The translations under genes and the position numbers were made by a program. Below the pieces are notes generated by a model. The model was not told the origin of the DNA. It saw only the letters and a list, made by a program, of their open reading frames with translations, and made no database searches. Below, piece after piece: positions 14,641 to 21,567 of a DNA stretch of 24,177 bases. Each line of letters starts with the position of its first letter. Positions within the stretch are counted from its first letter, which is position 1. This DNA is from UBA11346 sp038203025 (GTDB lineage Bacteria; Planctomycetota; UBA11346), in assembly GCA_038203025.1 (NCBI GenBank), contig JBBREK010000036.1:1-24177 (forward strand). Reading direction: 5' to 3'.

Positions 14641-15795
14641 ATGCACACCAGTCCAGAAGCCATTACAACCATTCCCCGCCGGGCCAGCCAGGTCCTCTTC
14701 CAGGCCGGACGTGACGGCTACGCCCTGTGCCGCATTCCGGTGCTGACGGCGACCGCGCGTGGCACGCTGCTGGCCGCCTGCGAGGCTCGGCTTGGTGGCA
14801 ATGGCGACTGGAGCGAGACCCACATCCTCCTGCGCCGCAGCGCGGATGGCGGCGCCACCTGGGACGCGCCCCGGCCGATCCATGGCGACCATACCGGCGA
14901 GCCGCTCAACCCGGTGCGCGGCGACCACGGCTTCGCCGGTAGCCACGTGCATGGCAATGCCGTGCTCATCCCGGCGCCCGACGATGTCGTTCACCTGATC
15001 TACTGTCTGGAATACCACCGCGTCTTCCATCGTGTCAGCCGCGATGACGGTCGCACCTGGGCGCCGGCAGTGGAGATCACGGACGCCTTGGCGCCGATCC
15101 GCCCGCGTTATCCCTTCCGCGTCTGCGCCACCGGCCCGGGTCATGGCCTGCGCGCGGCGGATGGCACCCTGCTGGTGCCGATGTGGTTGTCGCTGTCGAG
15201 CGGCGGCCATGGCCATCGTCCGTCGGTGGTGACGGTGCTGCGCAGTTCCGCTGATGGTGCCAGTTGGCAGGTCGGCGACTTGGTGGCGGTGGATGGCGAC
15301 CACACGGTCGATGGGCGCCGCGTGCTCAACCCCAACGAGAGCGCCTTGGTGCAGCGGCGTGACGGTGGGGTGCTCATCGGCATGCGTACCGAATCGACCC
15401 CCAACCGCCGACTGCATGCCGTGTCCACGGACGGCGGGCGGACCTTCGGCCAGCCGGTCTTCGTCGAGGCGTTGTTCGATGCGGTGTGCGAGGCGAGTTA
15501 TGCCCGCCTCGGCGATCGCCTGCTGTTCACCGCCCCCGATCCCCGCGACGGTGGTCCTGAGCGCATCGCCGGCAGCAACGAGCGCATCAAACCCCGCCGG
15601 CGGCTGATCCTTGCCGCGTCTGAGGATGACGGCGCGACCTGGCGCCAGCTCGGCGTGGTCGAACCCGGCCTGGCCGGCTACAGTCATCTGGCCACGCATG
15701 ATGGGCGGGTGTGGTGCCTGTTCGAAGGCGGCTCGACCGATGGGGACATGTATCGCAGCGGGACGCTGACCGTGGTCGAACTGGTCCTGCCATGA
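14641..15795 (+). CDS. BNR/Asp-box sialidase-family hydrolase, no signal peptide, 384 aa
   Basis: This is a six-bladed propeller protein of the sialidase (GH33-like) superfamily. R31 lies in the CRIP motif. Asp-box repeats are at 67-74 (SADGGATW), 133-140 (SRDDGRTW), 203-209, 262-269 (STDGGRTF) and 327-334 (SEDDGATW). By position, E233 (NPNESALV), R249 (IGMRTE), an Arg in the 319-321 cluster and Y347 (GYSHLA) could be the rest of the Arg triad and the Tyr/Glu pair. D56 is a candidate acid/base residue. There is no signal peptide, so it should act in the cytoplasm, unlike the exported sialidase at 20395. It may hydrolyse an imported sialoside, or a non-sialic substrate. It is first in a five-gene operon. 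The ATG at 14641 was chosen because upstream in-frame sequence is the AraC gene and promoter. Confidence 0.87.
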   Translation: MHTSPEAITTIPRRASQVLFQAGRDGYALCRIPVLTATARGTLLAACEARLGGNGDWSETHILLRRSADGGATWDAPRPIHGDHTGEPLNPVRGDHGFAGSHVHGNAVLIPAPDDVVHLIYCLEYHRVFHRVSRDDGRTWAPAVEITDALAPIRPRYPFRVCATGPGHGLRAADGTLLVPMWLSLSSGGHGHRPSVVTVLRSSADGASWQVGDLVAVDGDHTVDGRRVLNPNESALVQRRDGGVLIGMRTESTPNRRLHAVSTDGGRTFGQPVFVEALFDAVCEASYARLGDRLLFTAPDPRDGGPERIAGSNERIKPRRRLILAASEDDGATWRQLGVVEPGLAGYSHLATHDGRVWCLFEGGSTDGDMYRSGTLTVVELVLP

Positions 15796-16685
15796 GCACC
15801 TTTCGCATCACCGGCCTGATGGCCGCGCCCTTTGTGCCACTCACCGACGCCGGAGCCGTTGCGCCGGAGCGCGTCGCCGCCTACGCCACACGGCTGAAGG
15901 CGGATGGCGTGCGCGGCGTCTTCGTCAACGGCACCACCGGCGAGGGCCAGTCGCTGACCGACGACGAGCGGCGGATCATCGCCGAAGCGTGGATAGCCCA
16001 GCAGACCGCCGACTTCCCGGTTGTTGTCCACGTCGGCCATACCTGCCTGGTCAGCGCCCAGGCGCACGCCGCCCATGCCCAGGCACACGGGGCCACGGCC
16101 ATCGCTGCCATCGCGCCCTACTTCTTCAAGCCCGGTCTCGCCGCCCTGGTCGATTGGCTGGCCGCCCTCGCTGCGGCGGCGCCGGGTTTGCCACTCTACC
16201 ACTACCACATGCCGTCGATGAGCGGTTCGACGGTGCGCATGGCCGAGTTGCTGCCGGCGGCCGTGGAACGGGTGCCGACCCTGGCCGGGGTGAAGTTCAC
16301 CCACGAGGATCTGCACGACTACCGTCGCGCCCAGTGCGTGCTGGGCGGGCGTTTCGACTGCGTGCATGGTCGCGACGAGACGCTGCTCGCCGGCCTGGCT
16401 CTCGGCGCCCAGGGCGCGGTAGGTAGCACCTACAACTACGCCGCCCCGCTCTACCGCCACCTGTGGACCGCCTTCGATGCCGGCGACCTGGCCGAGGCCC
16501 GTCGCTGGCAGGACCGCGCCCAGGAAGTGGTCGACATCCTCATCGCTCATGGAGGCGGCGTCACTGCCGGCAAGGCGGTGATGGCGGTCGCCGGCCTTGA
16601 CCTCGGCCCCTGTCGGGCGCCGTTGGTACGACCGGCCTTGCCGCAGGCGGTACGCGACGCGCTCGTTACGCTGCTGCGCACCTGA
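15792..16685 (+). CDS. nanA: N-acetylneuraminate lyase-like aldolase (DapA/NanA superfamily), 297 aa
   Basis: This is a cytoplasmic class I aldolase, predicted to split a sialic acid into pyruvate and N-acetylmannosamine or a close analogue. The pyruvate-binding GTTGEG is at 47-52. Catalytic Tyr is Y138 within YHYHMP, and the Schiff-base Lys is K168 in LAGVKFTHEDL. VGSTYNY later in the chain is typical of lyases of this type. VFVNGTTGEG, the Y-x-Y-H-x-P motif and the GV-x-x-x-KA-x-M section are closer to the animal-type lyase than to the E. coli enzyme. The ATG overlaps the sialidase stop (ATGA). Linkage to a sialidase supports the assignment, but related aldolases acting on other 2-keto acids cannot be excluded. 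Confidence 0.82.
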   Translation: MSTFRITGLMAAPFVPLTDAGAVAPERVAAYATRLKADGVRGVFVNGTTGEGQSLTDDERRIIAEAWIAQQTADFPVVVHVGHTCLVSAQAHAAHAQAHGATAIAAIAPYFFKPGLAALVDWLAALAAAAPGLPLYHYHMPSMSGSTVRMAELLPAAVERVPTLAGVKFTHEDLHDYRRAQCVLGGRFDCVHGRDETLLAGLALGAQGAVGSTYNYAAPLYRHLWTAFDAGDLAEARRWQDRAQEVVDILIAHGGGVTAGKAVMAVAGLDLGPCRAPLVRPALPQAVRDALVTLLRT

Positions 16686-16694
16686 GGAGGTCCC

Positions 16695-17636
16695 ATGCGC
16701 ATCGTCGTTCTCGATGGCCACACACTCAATCCCGGCGACCTGACCTGGGAGCCCATCGCCGCCCAGGGCGAGCTGACCGTACACCCGCGCAGTGCGCCGG
16801 CCGATGTCCTAACGCGGGCCGCCGGGGCCCAGGCGCTGCTGACCAACAAGACCCGCCTGGATGCGACGACCATCGCTGCGCTGCCCGACCTGCGCTACAT
16901 CGGCGTTCTCGCCACCGGCGTCAATGTCGTCGATGTTGCGGCGGCCCGCGCGCGCGGAATCGTGGTCAGCAATGCCCCGGGCTATTCCACTGCCAGCGTC
17001 GCCCAGTTGACCATCGCCCTGCTGCTGGAACTGGCCATGCAGGTCGGCCGGCACAGCCAGGGCGTGCACGCTGGACGCTGGAGTGCATCAGCCGACTTCC
17101 ATTACGCCGAGACGCCGCTGATCGAAATCTCCGGCCTGGTCCTCGGCCTGGTCGGCCATGGCGCCATCGGCCGGGCGGTGGCGGCGACGGCCACCGCCCT
17201 GGGCATGCGTGTCCAGGTCCACACCCGCCGACGGCCGGATGACGGCACCGCCTGGGTCGCCCTGGACGAACTGTTCGCGACCAGCGACGCGATCAGCCTG
17301 CACTGCCCGCTTACCCCGGAGACCGCTGGGCTGGTTGATGCCAGGCGGCTGGCACTGATGCGACCCGGCGCCTTACTCATCAACACGGCGCGTGGCCAGC
17401 TCCTCGACACCGTGGCGGTGCGCGCAGCGCTGGATTCCGGACACCTGGGCGGCTGCGCCGTCGACGTGCTCGCCGAAGAGCCGCCGGTATCCGGCGATCC
17501 GCTGATCGGCGCACCGCGCTGTCTCATCACCCCGCACCTCGGCTGGGCCACCCTGGCCGCGCGCCGTCGCCTACTGACCATCGTCACCGCCAACCTGGCG
17601 GCCTGGCGTGCCGGTGCGGCGATCAACTGCGTTTGA
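16695..17636 (+). CDS. D-2-hydroxyacid dehydrogenase (glycerate dehydrogenase/hydroxypyruvate reductase-like), 313 aa
   Basis: This is a cytoplasmic oxidoreductase that interconverts a 2-keto acid and a D-2-hydroxy acid. The Rossmann motif GHGAIG is at 154-159. Catalytic residues are R233 (TARG), E262 (AEEPP) and H281 (TPHLGW), as in the family, and LLTNKT near 48-53 is typical. After the second strand the chain reads VHTRRRPDD, with no Asp at the usual NAD-selecting position and several Arg. That is a pattern of NADP(H)-using members, so NADPH preference is likely. A near-perfect ribosome site (GAGGAGGT) precedes the ATG, 9 bases after the lyase stop. It may reduce a keto acid made by one of the flanking aldolases. 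The substrate is unknown. Confidence 0.9.
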   Translation: MRIVVLDGHTLNPGDLTWEPIAAQGELTVHPRSAPADVLTRAAGAQALLTNKTRLDATTIAALPDLRYIGVLATGVNVVDVAAARARGIVVSNAPGYSTASVAQLTIALLLELAMQVGRHSQGVHAGRWSASADFHYAETPLIEISGLVLGLVGHGAIGRAVAATATALGMRVQVHTRRRPDDGTAWVALDELFATSDAISLHCPLTPETAGLVDARRLALMRPGALLINTARGQLLDTVAVRAALDSGHLGGCAVDVLAEEPPVSGDPLIGAPRCLITPHLGWATLAARRRLLTIVTANLAAWRAGAAINCV

Positions 17637-17650
17637 CCCAGGACACCCCC

Positions 17651-18403
17651 ATGCCCGACCCGACCATCCCTCACGCCGATCTCATCCAGCTCGCCCGCTG
17701 GAACACGCCGACGATCTACAATGGTCTCGAACAGATCACCCGCGCCGACCTGCGTACCTGCGTCAATGCCGAGGACGTGCGCGACTTCATGCCGCAGATG
17801 GGCGTGATGTGCGGCTGGGCGGTCACCGTGGTGGTCGAGCCAGGCAATCCCGAGCACCCGCGACGCAATCCCGAGGCGTGGAGCGCCTATCGCCGATATC
17901 TCGCTGCCATCCCCGGTCCCAAGATCGTGGTGGTGCAAGACCTCGACAAGCCGGCTCTGCACGGCGCTTTCTGGGGCGAGGTCAATAGCTCGATCCACCA
18001 CGCCCTGGGTTGCGTCGGCACCATCATCGATGGCGGCATCCGCGACCTCGACGAGATGAACACCGCCGGCTTCAAGGCCCTGGCCCGCCGCCTGTGCGTC
18101 GGCCATGCCTGGTCTGTGCCGGTGCGCTGGGGCTGTCCGGTCGAGGTCTTCGGCACGCGGATCGAGCCGGGCCAGCTTATCCACGCTGACAAGCACGGCT
18201 TCCTCGCCGTGCCGCGCGGGGCCGAGGGGCAGCTGTTGGAGGCTGCCCGGTTCATGGACGCCAATGAGTGCACCACTCTGCTGCCGGTCGCCAAGGCCGG
18301 CGCCGGTCTGGCGCCTGAGGTGCTGTGCGACCGCATCGATGCCGCTGCCGCCGCCTTCGGAGCCGCGGCCAAGGCCCGCTTCGGCGGGACGGGGGAGTGG
18401 TGA
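17651..18403 (+). CDS. RraA-family protein, HMG/CHA-aldolase-like, 250 aa
   Basis: This belongs to the RraA/demethylmenaquinone-methyltransferase-like fold, whose enzymatic members are metal-dependent aldolases releasing pyruvate from 4-hydroxy-4-methyl-2-oxoglutarate and similar acids. The core motif is present: GEVNSSIHHALG (109-120), then CVGTIIDGGIRDLDEM (121-136), with D127, R131 and D132 as likely substrate and metal residues. It also has VRWGCPVEVFG and IHADKHGFLAVP, typical of the family. I chose the ATG at 17651, with AGGA 7 bases upstream. A TTG at 17633 overlapping the dehydrogenase stop is an alternative. Its operon place between a dehydrogenase and an FAD enzyme suggests a catabolic aldolase or decarboxylase rather than the RNase E regulator. 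Confidence 0.85.
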   Translation: MPDPTIPHADLIQLARWNTPTIYNGLEQITRADLRTCVNAEDVRDFMPQMGVMCGWAVTVVVEPGNPEHPRRNPEAWSAYRRYLAAIPGPKIVVVQDLDKPALHGAFWGEVNSSIHHALGCVGTIIDGGIRDLDEMNTAGFKALARRLCVGHAWSVPVRWGCPVEVFGTRIEPGQLIHADKHGFLAVPRGAEGQLLEAARFMDANECTTLLPVAKAGAGLAPEVLCDRIDAAAAAFGAAAKARFGGTGEW

Positions 18404-20040
18404 TGCTGCCCGTCAATCCAGCTCCAGCGTCCACCTTCGACTGCGTCGTCGTCGGCGCCACCCCGGCCGGCATCGCCGCCGCCGTGCGCGCTGCGCGCGA
18501 GGGGCTCACCGTCCTGCTCACCCAGCACGATGGCCATATCGGCGGCATGTGCACCAATGGTCTCGGCCAGTGGGATGCGATGTCGGGGCATCGCCGCTGC
18601 CCGATCCTGCGCGAAATCGTCGAGCGCAACGCGGCGTTCTACCGCGGCACGCCCGACGAGGCCAATGTGACCTGGACGTGGAGCAACTATCCGGTGGCCG
18701 CCTTCGCTCCGGGGCGCATCGAGCAGGTCTTCGAGGCGATGGTCGCCGGCGAGCCACGCATCACCCTGTGGCGGCACCGCATCCCGGCCACGGTGCGGAC
18801 GGTTGGACGCTGCATCCAGGCGATCACCGTCTCCGACAAGGCTGGGCAGGCGCGGCAGGAGGTGACGGCCACTACCTGCATCGACGCCACCTATGAGGGT
18901 GACCTGCTGGCCCTCGCCGGCGCCACCTACCATGTCGGCCGCGAAGGCTTCGCCGACTACGGCGAGCCGCATGCCGGGGTCATCTACACCGGAGCTCACG
19001 AGCCGAAGCCGCATGTGGCCGGCGCGGCCGGGGCCCAGGTGCGGCCCTTCGACCATGCCATGTCCCTCGTCCATCCCGACAGCCCGCGCACGGGTGACGG
19101 CGCCATCCAGGCCTACAACCTGCGCGGCTGCCTGACCGAGCGGCCAGAATTGCGAATCCTGGTTGAGACCCCACCGGCTAGCTATGATCGTTCGGATTAT
19201 CTCGGCTATGTCCGCCGCTGGGTGATCATCAATAATCGCTGCGAGGGCAAGGCGAGCTACAACGCCGCCATCCTACCTGGCGAGAACCACGCCTATCCCG
19301 AGGGTGACTGGGCGACCCGCGAGCGCATCACCTGCCGGCACATGGATTTCGGCTTGGGCTTGCTGCACTTCCTGCAGTTCGACCCCAGCGTCGACGAGGT
19401 GCATCGCCGCATGGCCCGGCAATGGAGCCTGTGTGCCGACGAGTGGACCGACAACGGCCATCTACCCTACGAGATGTACGTCCGCGAGACTCGTCGTCTG
19501 CGCGGCCGCACTGTGCTGACCGAACTCGACTTCGCTGCGCCCGCGACTGGCGTCCGTCCGCGCTGCCAGGCCGACAGCATCGCCTTCACCGACTGGTACA
19601 TGGACAGCCACAGCTGCACGCGTGACGGCACCACCGGCCAGGACTGCAAGCCCGGCTTCCGCTTTGACGGCAAGCTGGTCATGACCGACCGCTTCCGGCC
19701 GGCCATGATCCCCTACCAGGCCCTGCTGCCGCGTGAGCTCGACAACCTGATCGTGCCGGTGTGCCTATCGACCACGCACATCGCCTGGGGTTCGGTGCGG
19801 TTGGAGCCGTGTTGGATCCACCTCGGCGAGGTCGCTGGCTACGCCGCCGCCCTAGCGCAACGCCAGCGTACCACCGTCGCGGCCCTGCCGGTCTCCAGCC
19901 TCCAGCACGCCCTGCTGGAATCGGGAGCGTCGATCGCCTTCCTCAACGATGCTGAGCGGTTGCTCGACGACCCGCGCCGGTCGGCGTGGGAGCTGCAGGC
20001 AGCGGCCGGCGAGCTGGATTCCTTCGTCGCGCCGTGCTGA
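18403..20040 (+). CDS. FAD-dependent oxidoreductase, FAD_oxidored family, 545 aa
   Basis: This is a cytoplasmic flavoprotein; no signal peptide is seen. Residues 12-40 form the dinucleotide fold, with GATPAG (18-23) in place of the usual G-x-G-x-x-G, followed by a GGM-C-T-N-G-L-G-Q-W segment that contacts the flavin. TCIDATYEGDLLALAG is the second diagnostic motif. The C-terminal half has RELDNLIVPVCLSTTHIAWGSVRLEP, also typical of this family. Substrates of most members are unknown; many sit in carbohydrate clusters of Planctomycetota and Lentisphaerota. The ATG shares one base with the RraA stop (TGATG), and GGGGAG lies upstream. It is last in the five-gene operon. Confidence 0.88.
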   Translation: MLPVNPAPASTFDCVVVGATPAGIAAAVRAAREGLTVLLTQHDGHIGGMCTNGLGQWDAMSGHRRCPILREIVERNAAFYRGTPDEANVTWTWSNYPVAAFAPGRIEQVFEAMVAGEPRITLWRHRIPATVRTVGRCIQAITVSDKAGQARQEVTATTCIDATYEGDLLALAGATYHVGREGFADYGEPHAGVIYTGAHEPKPHVAGAAGAQVRPFDHAMSLVHPDSPRTGDGAIQAYNLRGCLTERPELRILVETPPASYDRSDYLGYVRRWVIINNRCEGKASYNAAILPGENHAYPEGDWATRERITCRHMDFGLGLLHFLQFDPSVDEVHRRMARQWSLCADEWTDNGHLPYEMYVRETRRLRGRTVLTELDFAAPATGVRPRCQADSIAFTDWYMDSHSCTRDGTTGQDCKPGFRFDGKLVMTDRFRPAMIPYQALLPRELDNLIVPVCLSTTHIAWGSVRLEPCWIHLGEVAGYAAALAQRQRTTVAALPVSSLQHALLESGASIAFLNDAERLLDDPRRSAWELQAAAGELDSFVAPC

Positions 20041-20069
20041 GCAGCGGTTCAGCTTAGATGCCGCAGTGG

Positions 20070-20380
20070 GTTCGCGGTTCGCGGTTGAACCATCGATTAC
20101 GGACCATATTGAGTTTATTCGTAACTACTCAGCCGGCGCCCCGTCGCGCAGCGATGGGGCGGGCGCCGAGTGGCGGTGGGCGGATATACTGGGCGAAGCC
20201 CAACCGCCCCCGGTTTCGGAGCCGTGCGACGTAACCGAGCCGCGACAAAGCTCGTGGGGGCAGGCCCGCAGGGCCGCGGGGGTGGAGCCCCTGAGATGCC
20301 ACGTTTATTCTTGGTCACCCGTTTGGTGAACGCCATCAATACACACACAACACGTGTCGCTACAACCGCGAACCGCGAAC
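20070..20380. repeat. 311-bp element with perfect 18-bp terminal inverted repeats
   Basis: The left arm GTTCGCGGTTCGCGGTTG (20070-20087) is the exact reverse complement of 20363-20380. Each arm is itself a short tandem of GTTCGCG. The enclosed DNA is full of hairpins and carries no gene. The size and ends resemble a non-autonomous MITE-like element, but I see no clear target-site duplication. It could also be a large bidirectional terminator between convergent genes. Confidence 0.55.
20119..20236 (-). repeat. dispersed structured repeat, copy 2 (inverted)
   Basis: On the minus strand it matches the order and spacing of landmark blocks in 11575-11677: GGTTACG (20230-20236), GGGCTTCGCCC (20191-20201), GGCGCCCGCCCCA (20155-20167) and AGTTACGA (20119-20126). 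It is about 15 bases longer, mostly in the section near AGTTACGA. Two hairpins cover it: 20134-20168 with one G-T pair and a bulge, and 20178-20209 with nested stems. Confidence 0.6.
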
Positions 20381-20394
20381 TGCGTTTTCAAGGT

Positions 20395-21504
20395 TCAGTG
20401 CAGTGCCTGGAGTGGCAGACGTGCGACCACGATCTGGTCATGGTAGGTGGCGCTGCCGGCTTCGAAGGCGCACAGCAGGTGTCCGTCGGCAGTCACAGCA
20501 AGATCGCTGTAGCTGCTCTGCCCGGCTTCGACCTGCCAAGCGGACGGCCAGGTACGTCCATCGTCGGGGCTCAGACGTAGGGTAAGGTTTTGGCGTTCAA
20601 TGCCATTATTCCGCACATTCACAGCAGGGTTGAGGAAGGCTAGTCGCCCATCTGGCAGGGTCAGCAGGCTGGCCTGGCAGGTCGGGCAGGGGAGGTTGCG
20701 ATCCAGCTGCGGGGCATCCCAGGTCAGGCCACCGTCCCGGCTGCGGCTGACCGCCCGATAGCCAGCGCCGCGAGCGCGGATGGTCATCACCAATCCACCG
20801 GTGGCATCCTCTGCAACCAGGCATTCGTGAAGACGTGGGATGTCGGCTGGCACCAGGCCACCAGCCTGCCAGGTCACGCCATGATCGTCGCTGGTCAGCA
20901 CGCCGGCCCGGTGCCGGGTCGGCGTCGAGTCGCGATCCTGATCGGCGCGCAGGCGGTCGCTGAGCCAGATGGGTGCGACCAGGCGGCCACTGCGCATAGC
21001 CAGTCCATGCCCAGGACCCGTAGCTATGCGCACCGTCGGGTAGGGCAGGGCATCCCGGGCGCCATCCAGCGATCTGGAAGGACTCCAGCTGCGACCATCG
21101 TCTGCGCTCTCGGTGACCCACGCTCTGGTGTTGTCGGTGGTGTAGAGCAGCAACAGCCGGCCGCTGCTGGGCTCGATGATGGGCATGGGATTGCCGGCGA
21201 AGCTACCGCCGTCGCCCGAAGCGATGACGGTTACTGGTTCGCTCCAGGTACGGCCGTGGTCCTCGCTGCGCAGGGCCACCAGGTCGATACGACCCTCATC
21301 CCGTGCGCTGTCACGCCGGCCTTCGCAGAACAGCAGGGCGGTGGCAGCCGGGGTGACGATCAACGCTGGTATACGATAGGTGTGGCGTCCGCAGTCGCCG
21401 GCTTTGACGACGATGCAGCGCTGGTCGATCGGGGCGGGCTCAGCGCTGACCAGCAGGCCGCTTCCAATCACGAGGAGGGGTGCAAGGAGGTTCGTGGGGT
21501 TCAT
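20395..21504 (-). CDS. exported exo-alpha-sialidase, GH33 type, 369 aa
   Basis: It is predicted to release terminal sialic acids outside the cytoplasm. Residues 1-21 form a signal peptide (MNPTNLLAPLLVIGSGLLVSA). The mature chain has the YRIP motif (R44), candidate acid/base D69 in RDEGRIDL, GNPMP (104-108), and Asp-boxes at 80-87, 133-140, 205-212, 255-262 and 312-319. It also has E227 (HECLV), R243 (TIRARG) and R310 (NLTLRLS). The nucleophile region is Y332 in SYSDLAV. The Arg triad and Tyr/Glu pair are therefore complete. TGPGHG and CPTCQASLL are also typical. The ATG at 21504 was chosen for the signal peptide. The long in-frame extension upstream is antisense to the AraC gene. It is divergent from the AraC gene at 21568, with a 63-base gap. 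Confidence 0.9.
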   Translation of the reverse strand: MNPTNLLAPLLVIGSGLLVSAEPAPIDQRCIVVKAGDCGRHTYRIPALIVTPAATALLFCEGRRDSARDEGRIDLVALRSEDHGRTWSEPVTVIASGDGGSFAGNPMPIIEPSSGRLLLLYTTDNTRAWVTESADDGRSWSPSRSLDGARDALPYPTVRIATGPGHGLAMRSGRLVAPIWLSDRLRADQDRDSTPTRHRAGVLTSDDHGVTWQAGGLVPADIPRLHECLVAEDATGGLVMTIRARGAGYRAVSRSRDGGLTWDAPQLDRNLPCPTCQASLLTLPDGRLAFLNPAVNVRNNGIERQNLTLRLSPDDGRTWPSAWQVEAGQSSYSDLAVTADGHLLCAFEAGSATYHDQIVVARLPLQALH

Positions 21505-21567
21505 GTCTGCAGCATGCCCCGGGCCGGAACGGCTTCCCATCGCGATTATGCAACCACGATCGACAGG

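Larger units (their letters stand above)
20041..20394. other. gene-free gap holding an inverted-repeat-bounded element
   Basis: The gap lies between the end of the FAD oxidoreductase and the end of the convergent second sialidase. It has more A+T at its margins than its neighbours. It holds the 20070-20380 element, a dispersed repeat copy and many hairpins: GGCCC-GCA-GGGCC at 20263-20275, TCACC-CGTTT-GGTGA at 20315-20329, and a large one at 20134-20168. Frames crossing it lack ribosome sites and protein-like composition. Confidence 0.65.

Noticed and set aside
14623..15699. 358-codon minus-strand open frame
   Set aside because: It is antisense to the sialidase-family gene, which has five Asp-boxes; it is a shadow.
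15684..16784. 366-codon minus-strand open frame
   Set aside because: It is antisense to the lyase gene and has no recognisable domain.
17887..19074. 395-codon minus-strand open frame
   Set aside because: It spans two well-supported genes on the other strand.
20041..20394. Integron attC site or CRISPR array
   Set aside because: The region is palindromic, but the conserved attC core sites and the regularly spaced direct repeats of a CRISPR are absent.
21539..21546. ATCGCGAT palindrome between the exported sialidase and its AraC gene
   Set aside because: A single 8-bp palindrome in GC-rich DNA is expected by chance, and no second copy flanks it.
20827..21567. N-terminal extension of the AraC gene at 21568
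   Set aside because: The extra ~247 codons are antisense to the exported sialidase and would not fit the AraC family length.
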